A DNA stretch of 18,410 nucleotides, from NCBI GenBank assembly GCA_964520785.1, contig CAZFQG010000126.1:1-18410 (forward strand), given 5' to 3'. This DNA is from CAZFQG01 sp964520785. Lineage in GTDB: Bacteria; Planctomycetota; Planctomycetia; Pirellulales; Thermoguttaceae. Shown piece by piece: positions 13,308 through 18,410 of the stretch. A model generated the notes under the pieces. The model did not search any database and was not told the DNA's origin. It worked only from the letters and a program-made list of their open reading frames with translations. The position numbers were made by a program, and so were the translations under genes. Position 1 is the stretch's first letter, and every line of letters starts with the position of its first letter.

Positions 13308-14543
13308 GTGAGTATCCGTCATTGTACTTGTCTGGCGGCCTGCCTCGCCGCGTGTGTTACGTTTCTTGACCCCTTGGCCGGAGAAGAAGTCACGAGCGAG
13401 TGTCCCTTGGCCCGCGCGTATTCGCGGTTGCTCGCCCGGTTCCCCGCCGACCGCCCCGGCTATGGGCTGGACGGATATCAGTCCGTCACCGACGATCAGC
13501 CGATGACCTATGGCTACTACCTCTCGGCGGAGTCGCTCCGCGCTCGGTATGAGAAAGCCCAAGGAAACGCGGCCGCCTACGCGGACGCCAAGACCCACGT
13601 CCGGACGGCGGCCGGTTGGCTGGTGGAGAATCGCGATCTGGACCGAGACGGGAAACCCGGTTGGGGCCTTCCACAGGAATGGGATGCCTGGGCGGACGGG
13701 ACGGTCAATCCTCCGCATCAGCCGTACACGATTACGACCGCGATCGTGCTCACCGGGTTGCTGGATGCCCTTCAAGTGCCGGAGGCGTTCGACGAAGGGG
13801 AACGAAAACGGATCATCGCGGTTGTCCGGGAGGTCATCCTCCGCTGGTGTAATGAGGTCTGGTCGGATGGCTACGGCGGCGGCTACTTCTGGTATAGCCC
13901 TTCGAAAGCGGACGAAATCTTCGGCGTCAACGCGCCGGCCATGTTCCTCACGCCGATGATTGGGTTGCTGGCGGAGCAATCCGAGGCACTTTCGGCGGAA
14001 GAGAGGCGGCTGGTCCAAGCCCGAGTCGACGCCTTGGCCGCGGCGATCGTCGACACCGTCGTACTCCGCGAGGGTGAGCCCTTCTGGAAGTATGCCCCGG
14101 TTCCGAACCGTCTGAACCACGACAGGCCGAACGACCTCGTCCACCATGTGTACACCCTGTTCGGAATCGAGCGCTACCGGGAAACCGATGGCGGTACCGT
14201 GGAAATCCCCTGGACGCGCGAAGCGGCCGTTGCCTCGGTGGACCGATTCCTGGCTTGGTCCGAGGACGAGAATCCGGAGCCGAGCCGGATTCTGGAATTG
14301 CCGGAGTCGGACGTGCCAGGTGCGCGCGGCGCCCGCCTTTGGGGCGCCGGCGCCATGCTCGGTTTTTACGGCTATGCCGGCGCGGACGCCAAGGCCAGGC
14401 AGGTTTTCGGCCTCATCGCGAAGGACTACGGGCCGTTTCCGGAATTGTCGTGGGTACCATCCGTTTCCGGGAAGAGCATCCCGTCTTACCTCCGCCACGA
14501 CGCTCATGTGCTTCATGGGCTGGCGCTCGTCCTGTTCCGGTAG
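13308..14543 (+). CDS. Secreted protein, probable alpha/alpha-barrel glycan-active protein
   Basis: A 411-residue exported protein. The N-terminus has a Cys-rich, Ala-rich hydrophobic stretch ending near LAGEE (residue 26); a lipobox-like LAAC occurs at 13-16, but the segment before it is too short for a lipoprotein signal. The mature protein is mostly helical, with spaced aromatic and Gly-rich turns such as DGKPGWGLPQEWDAWADG (114-131), WSDGYGGGYFWYSPS (185-199), PNDLVHHVYTLFGIERYR (274-291) and SYLRHDAHVLHGLAL near the end. This pattern suits an (alpha/alpha)6 toroid, as in unsaturated glucuronyl hydrolases, epimerases or lyase-associated proteins, but I cannot identify a family or catalytic residues. 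The GTG start at 13308 is supported by GGGAG at 13296-13300. A GH172 enzyme follows in the same direction from its own promoter. Confidence 0.72.
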   Translation: MSIRHCTCLAACLAACVTFLDPLAGEEVTSECPLARAYSRLLARFPADRPGYGLDGYQSVTDDQPMTYGYYLSAESLRARYEKAQGNAAAYADAKTHVRTAAGWLVENRDLDRDGKPGWGLPQEWDAWADGTVNPPHQPYTITTAIVLTGLLDALQVPEAFDEGERKRIIAVVREVILRWCNEVWSDGYGGGYFWYSPSKADEIFGVNAPAMFLTPMIGLLAEQSEALSAEERRLVQARVDALAAAIVDTVVLREGEPFWKYAPVPNRLNHDRPNDLVHHVYTLFGIERYRETDGGTVEIPWTREAAVASVDRFLAWSEDENPEPSRILELPESDVPGARGARLWGAGAMLGFYGYAGADAKARQVFGLIAKDYGPFPELSWVPSVSGKSIPSYLRHDAHVLHGLALVLFR

Positions 14544-14640
14544 GCGGCGAAAAGGGATTTCGGATCGATTTCGATAGGGGGTTGGCGGGAAGCGAGGGTC
14601 GTCCGGGACTATACTCGGGTCCGAAGGGCTTCAAAGAGGG

Positions 14641-14669
14641 TTGGCGAGCGTCGGTGGGGGTGCTATTCT
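14641..14669 (+). promoter_or_regulatory. Promoter of the GH172 gene
   Basis: TTGGCG at 14641-14646, a 17-bp spacer and TATTCT at 14664-14669, preceded by TG at 14661-14662 (extended -10). The predicted start near 14676 leaves a 51-nt leader. Confidence 0.58.
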
Positions 14670-14726
14670 TTCTCATATCACGCACCTACCCTGCCCTGTT
14701 TACCCTGTTGGAATAGGAGAATACCG

Positions 14727-16739
14727 ATGCGAATGAGGCACATTTTGGGTTGTTTTGCCCTGCTGGGCGCCCTTGGAACGGTCGCGGCGGCCGCGGAACC
14801 GGTCACCTTCGAATCGTTGCTCGACGAAATGGTCGACCGGACGGCCGTGGCGAAGTTTCCCAGCCCGGCGTATACCTGCGAACAGGCCAGTAGCTACGAC
14901 CGGGCGTCGAAATCACCGGATGAGGATTGGTTCGCCAACAACGACCGTTCGATGTTCGTGCGGAAGGAGACGAACTCCGGCCGCGAGGAGTGGGTGATGA
15001 TGGACGTCGCGGGGCCCGGCGCGATCGTTCGCTGGTGGGTGACCGCCCCGGCGTACAAGGGCATCATCCGGATTTACCTCGACGGCGCGGCGGAGCCGGT
15101 CATCGAGGCGAAAGTCGACGATCTCGTCGGGGGCACGGCCCTGGTCGGCCCTCCCCTCTCGGAGGAACGCGCCAGAGGCCGCAATCTCTATCTGCCGATT
15201 CCCTATGCCAAACACTGCAAGGTAACGTTCGACCGTCCGAACTTCCAAGAGACGAACAAGAACGAGGACCTGCTGTACTATCAGATCAACTACCGTACCT
15301 ATGAGGAAGGGACCGAGGTCGAAAGCTTCGCGAAGGAGACGCTCGAGCAATCCGCGTCGAAGGTCGACGCGATTCAGAAGACGCTGCTCGACCCGGCATC
15401 CGCCATGCCTGCCGGCTCCAGCGAGGAGGAGGGGGAGGGAGTCATGGTCTTCCCGGGGGATGAATGGAGCCGAAAGATCGACGGCCCCGGGGCGATCTGC
15501 CGCCTTTCGGCGCGGATCGACGCGGACGACCTCGCCCAGGCGCTCCGCTCGACGATTCTCATCATGGAGTTCGACGGGGAAGAGACCGTCTGGTGCCCCA
15601 TGGGCGATTTCTTCGGGAGCGGCATCGGCGTGAATCCTTACAAGGGCTGGTACCGCGAGGTGAAGGAGGATGGCACGTTGACCTGCTACTGGGTCATGCC
15701 GTACAAGCAGTCGTGCGTGATCAAGATCAAGAACGTGGGTGGCGCGGTGGTGGAATTCCACGATACTTCCATTTCACTCATCCCATGGCGGTGGGACGAC
15801 CGCTCGATGTACTTCCATGCCGATTGGCGCGTGGAACGCGAGATTGAGACGGCCGACGGCGGCCGCGAGGCGTTCGATTGGAACTACGTGAAGATCGAGG
15901 GGAAGGGTGTCTTCGTCGGCGATACGCTCGCGGTTCTCAACCGCGTTACGGCGTGGTGGGGCGAGGGGGACGAGAAGATCTACGTCGACGGCGAGACGTT
16001 CCCCTCCCACTTCGGGACCGGAACGGAAGACTACTACGGCTACGCCTGGTGTACGCCGGAGTTCTTCCAGTCGCCGTTCCATTCGCAGCCCAGAGCCGAG
16101 GGCCCCGGAAACTACGGCAATACGACTAATACGCGCGTCCGCCTGCTCGACGCGATCCCCTTCACGAATTCGTTCCAACTCGACATGGAGGTCTGGCATT
16201 GGCGGAAGACGCTCATCGACTACGCGGCGACGACCTACTGGTACGGCCGAAGCGGCGCCAAGTCGAACATCGAGTCGATCGTCGAGGACGCGATGCATCC
16301 GGTGAAGTACGAAACGCCGATCCAGCTCCCCGGCTTCGACCTGGTGAAAATGCCCAACGGACGACTGCAAATCCAGGGTCTGGCCAACTTCCAGCGGGGC
16401 GTCTGGGAGAACGACGACCACCTCTGGTGGACGCACGCCAAGCCGGGCGATAAGCTCGAACTGAAACTCACCGCCGAAACGGCCGGCAAATACGCCCTTT
16501 CCGTCGCGATGACGAAGGCGCCCGATTACGGCATCGTCCAATACTACCTGGACGGCGAGAAGGTCGGCGAACCGATCGACCTGTACGCGACCAAAGTCGA
16601 ACCGACCGGCAACGTCAAGCTCGGCGACTTCGATCTTTCCGCCGGCGAACACGTCCTCACGGTCGAAATCGTCGGCGCCAACGACAAGGCCGTCAAGTCG
16701 TACATGTTCGGCCTGGATCGGATATTCCTGGAAAAATGA
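14727..16739 (+). CDS. Secreted GH172 (DUF2961) family glycoside hydrolase
   Basis: A 670-residue exported protein with a signal peptide (residues 1-23). The family core is clear: SYDRASKSP 56-64, MMDVAGPGAIVRWWVTAP 91-108, IYLDG 116-120, FHADWRVERE 363-372 and GEGDEKIYVDGE 412-423, followed by GTGTEDYYGYAW 430-441. GH172 includes alpha-D-fructofuranosidase/difructose-anhydride synthase and mycobacterial alpha-D-arabinofuranosidases. Two catalytic glutamates are known, 21 residues apart in the bifidobacterial enzyme as I recall; here E413 and E434 show exactly that spacing, so the active site looks intact. Residues ~550-670 form a C-terminal beta-rich domain that may bind carbohydrate. The substrate is unknown but probably a furanoside or related glycan. 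AGGAG at 14715-14719 supports the start. The preceding exported alpha/alpha-type protein may act on the same polymer. Confidence 0.86.
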   Translation: MRMRHILGCFALLGALGTVAAAAEPVTFESLLDEMVDRTAVAKFPSPAYTCEQASSYDRASKSPDEDWFANNDRSMFVRKETNSGREEWVMMDVAGPGAIVRWWVTAPAYKGIIRIYLDGAAEPVIEAKVDDLVGGTALVGPPLSEERARGRNLYLPIPYAKHCKVTFDRPNFQETNKNEDLLYYQINYRTYEEGTEVESFAKETLEQSASKVDAIQKTLLDPASAMPAGSSEEEGEGVMVFPGDEWSRKIDGPGAICRLSARIDADDLAQALRSTILIMEFDGEETVWCPMGDFFGSGIGVNPYKGWYREVKEDGTLTCYWVMPYKQSCVIKIKNVGGAVVEFHDTSISLIPWRWDDRSMYFHADWRVEREIETADGGREAFDWNYVKIEGKGVFVGDTLAVLNRVTAWWGEGDEKIYVDGETFPSHFGTGTEDYYGYAWCTPEFFQSPFHSQPRAEGPGNYGNTTNTRVRLLDAIPFTNSFQLDMEVWHWRKTLIDYAATTYWYGRSGAKSNIESIVEDAMHPVKYETPIQLPGFDLVKMPNGRLQIQGLANFQRGVWENDDHLWWTHAKPGDKLELKLTAETAGKYALSVAMTKAPDYGIVQYYLDGEKVGEPIDLYATKVEPTGNVKLGDFDLSAGEHVLTVEIVGANDKAVKSYMFGLDRIFLEK

Positions 16740-16840
16740 TCGTGCCGAAGGCGCGGACTTCCACCGCGAGCAAACGCCAACACGCCGATCGCCCGGCCGC
16801 GCGCCGCCAAACCGGGAAGCCCTCCGGCTCGAAAACCGAT

Positions 16841-16923
<83 letters not shown>

Positions 16924-16963
16924 GTGGGCCGATAAAGCTCCGGCAGGGTGCTCACGGTAGGAG

Positions 16964-16992
16964 ATTATAGACTCCAGGTCGGAAGACGGCAA
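16964..16992 (-). promoter_or_regulatory. Promoter of tRNA-Leu
   Basis: On the minus strand, TTGCCG (16992-16987), a 17-bp spacer and a perfect TATAAT (16969-16964). The start is predicted near 16957, about 34 nt before the mature 5' end. It is the best sigma-70-type promoter in the window. No other gene is seen between the tRNA and exbD. Confidence 0.75.
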
Positions 16993-17130
16993 GATGACGC
17001 TCCTCCAATACCAGGGGTGGCGCGCCGCGATGCGAACGCCCCTTCGGTAAAGACACCCCCGACGTTCGCCATGCGCGGCACCCGGCGGCAAGGCGGTGCA
17101 CCATCGCGATACGCCTCGCATGCGGCGCGT

Positions 17131-17580
17131 CTATAAACTCCCGCTTTCCCCCGCCGCGAAGTGGACCATCTGCAAACCGGCTTGGCGGCACGCGTCGTAG
17201 AGGTCGATCACATGCTCCATCGGAACGGACCCCTCGGGGTCGAGAATCACCGGAAGATCTTCCTTCGCCTCGGCCAACGCCGCCAGAACGGCCTCGACCT
17301 CGGAAAGGGACGCGAAACGGCGGTTTTCAATCCTCCAGGCGGGCCGGGCGTTGTCCCAGGAAAGCGAAATCACCACCTCTTCCAGGTCCAACATCTGTGG
17401 ATCGAGAGGCACGTCGGTATCGACGGAGCCCGGAAGCGAGAGGTTCGTGGGCAGAATCCATTCCACGGCTTGGAAGCTCGCCGTGCAGACGAAGAAAACA
17501 AGCAGCAAAAAAATGACGTCGATCATCGGCGTCATCTTGGCGTCCAGTCCTCGCGATTGTCGAAAACTGGGAATCCGCAT
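17131..17580 (-). CDS. exbD: ExbD/TolR-type biopolymer transport protein
   Basis: A 149-residue inner-membrane protein. A short cytoplasmic N-terminus ends in GLDAKMTPMIDVIFLLLVFF, the family signature; D21 inside the single membrane helix is the conserved proton-relay aspartate. The remaining ~110 residues form the periplasmic domain, with LPVILDPEGSVPMEHVIDLY matching the usual ExbD fold. ExbD works with ExbB/MotA-type channel subunits to convert proton-motive force into mechanical work on outer-membrane transporters. No exbB or tonB is in the window. The start lies 12 nt after ogt, with AGGG overlapping the ogt stop codon, so translation is probably coupled to ogt. Confidence 0.9.
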   Translation of the reverse strand: MRIPSFRQSRGLDAKMTPMIDVIFLLLVFFVCTASFQAVEWILPTNLSLPGSVDTDVPLDPQMLDLEEVVISLSWDNARPAWRIENRRFASLSEVEAVLAALAEAKEDLPVILDPEGSVPMEHVIDLYDACRQAGLQMVHFAAGESGSL

Positions 17581-17592
17581 CGGCCGATCACC

Positions 17593-18120
17593 CTATTTCG
17601 CCGCCGCCGCCACCGTCTCGCGCTCCATTTGCAGCAAAAGCGATTTCATCTCCGTCCCGCCGGGCGCGGAATACCCGCCCAGGCTTCCGTCGCTGGCCAC
17701 CACGCGGTGGCAGGGGACGATGATCGGAATGGGATTCGCCGCCATGCACGTTCCAATCGAACGGACCGAATTCGGACGTCCGACCTGTTCGGCCAGTTCC
17801 TTATACGTTCGCGTCTGGCCGTACGGAATCGAGCGGCACGCCTGGAGCACCTCTTGCCGGAACTCCGTAAGGTCGCTCCAATCGACCGAAATATCTTGGA
17901 AGGGAACGCGCCGCCCCTTCGCGTAGACTTCCACCATCGTTTGAAGCGCCTTCAGCCATCGCGATGCACACTCCGCGATCCGCGCGTTCGTGTCAAGCGC
18001 CTCGACGACCTCCACCGCCGTCTTGTGGCCAAACGTCAATCGCTTAACCGAAAGACCCTTGGCGATGATCCCGGTCCAGCCGACCTCTGTTTCAAAAATT
18101 AGAAGCTGTTCGTCGTTCAC
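17593..18120 (-). CDS. ogt: Methylated-DNA--protein-cysteine methyltransferase
   Basis: A suicide repair protein that transfers methyl groups from O6-methylguanine or O4-methylthymine to its own cysteine. The C-terminal domain is complete: SIPYGQTRTYKELAEQVGRP with the DNA-flipping Arg, VRSIGTCMAANPIPIIVPCHR with the acceptor Cys in PCHR (C137), then VVASDGSLGGYSAPGG. Length (175 residues) is normal for Ogt. The frame is also open to a TTG at 18153 (186 residues). The GTG at 18120 is preferred because AAGGA lies 11 nt upstream, but the TTG cannot be ruled out. It is the first gene of a two-gene minus-strand operon with exbD. Confidence 0.92.
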   Translation of the reverse strand: MNDEQLLIFETEVGWTGIIAKGLSVKRLTFGHKTAVEVVEALDTNARIAECASRWLKALQTMVEVYAKGRRVPFQDISVDWSDLTEFRQEVLQACRSIPYGQTRTYKELAEQVGRPNSVRSIGTCMAANPIPIIVPCHRVVASDGSLGGYSAPGGTEMKSLLLQMERETVAAAAK

Positions 18121-18178
18121 GTCTAGAGCGGTCCTTATTGAATTGACCGACAATGTGCCCCGAAGTTACAAAACCACA

Positions 18179-18187
18179 ATTTTAACA
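18179..18187 (-). promoter_or_regulatory. Candidate extended -10 promoter for ogt-exbD
   Basis: Minus-strand TGtTAAAAT (18187-18179). No clear -35 is seen. The start would be near 18172, upstream of both possible ogt start codons. Confidence 0.35.
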
Positions 18188-18336
18188 GTCCGAGGTTCGC
18201 ATCGCAAGCCCCCGCGCGCCGGGATTCGCCCGGGGCGTCCCACACACCCTATTGTTGTAGCGGGACGGATGCTCGGCAAGCGTTTTCCACGCGTTTTGCC
18301 ACCGAAATTCGAACGGAATCCCCCCGAACGTTGTCC

Positions 18337-18342
18337 TATAAT
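18337..18342 (+). promoter_or_regulatory. Consensus -10 element near the right edge
   Basis: A perfect TATAAT on the plus strand within TTGTCCTATAATACCCCC, with no clear -35 at the right distance. It could serve a plus-strand gene beginning beyond the window. The remainder of 18188-18410 shows no supported gene. Confidence 0.3.
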
Positions 18343-18410
18343 ACCCCCGTTGGCTCGAATGAATCCAACTACACCGGTCTGAATATATACCTCCATGGCG
18401 GTGTGTACGG

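Noticed and set aside
13119..14516. 465-codon minus-strand frame opposite the alpha/alpha-type protein gene
   Set aside because: Shadow frame in GC-rich DNA. The plus strand has a signal peptide, a Shine-Dalgarno site and coherent composition.
18166..18396. 76-codon minus-strand frame at the right edge
   Set aside because: It contains a plus-strand TATAAT, has no recognisable domain, and its composition resembles intergenic DNA.

Overview
The window looks like a planctomycete chromosome (inference; Pirellulales-like). Two proteins end in PEP-CTERM sorting tails, one of them with paired dockerin repeats. There is also a sulfatase-fold protein, an arginine/glycine/proline-rich EF-hand protein, a GH172 (DUF2961) enzyme and a BNR-repeat sialidase-like protein. 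Genes are mostly monocistronic, GC-rich and separated by 150-650 bp gaps. Usable Shine-Dalgarno sites precede most of them.

Layout. (1) 1-811: the C-terminal end of a superfamily II helicase fused to a DUF559-type nuclease domain, with its frame broken at the left edge. (2) 1084-2175: a secreted sialidase-like BNR protein. (3) 2200-3630: an accessory island. It holds five copies of a 16-bp palindrome, a 46-bp near-perfect palindrome, a hipB-type antitoxin gene, a hipA gene that has lost its kinase core, and two sets of tandem repeats. (4) 3949-5941: a two-gene operon of a deoxyhypusine-synthase-fold protein and a short BioB-like radical SAM enzyme. (5) 6200-8496: a secreted EF-hand protein converging on aroB, with a shared terminator-like hairpin between them. 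(6) 9158-12664: PEP-CTERM/dockerin protein, catalytically dead sulfatase-fold protein, second PEP-CTERM protein. (7) 12732-16739: a small secreted protein on the minus strand, then a secreted alpha/alpha-barrel-like protein and a GH172 enzyme on the plus strand. (8) 16841-18120, minus strand: tRNA-Leu(UAG), an ExbD/TolR protein and Ogt, with ogt and exbD forming a tight pair.

How the parts relate. The sialidase-like protein, GH172 enzyme, alpha/alpha-barrel protein and PEP-CTERM/dockerin proteins suit a polysaccharide-processing, surface-anchoring lifestyle. aroB (shikimate pathway), ogt (alkylation repair) and tRNA-Leu are housekeeping genes.

The most unusual items are: the hipB locus, where the antitoxin and a five-site palindrome array survive beside a gutted hipA; the DHS-like/BioB-like operon, whose BioB-like member lacks the usual N-terminal extension and one expected cluster cysteine; and a sulfatase-fold protein that has lost both its nucleophile motif and a metal-ligand motif. 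I could not assign a function to the DHS-like/BioB-like pair. It is the best candidate here for an undescribed pathway.
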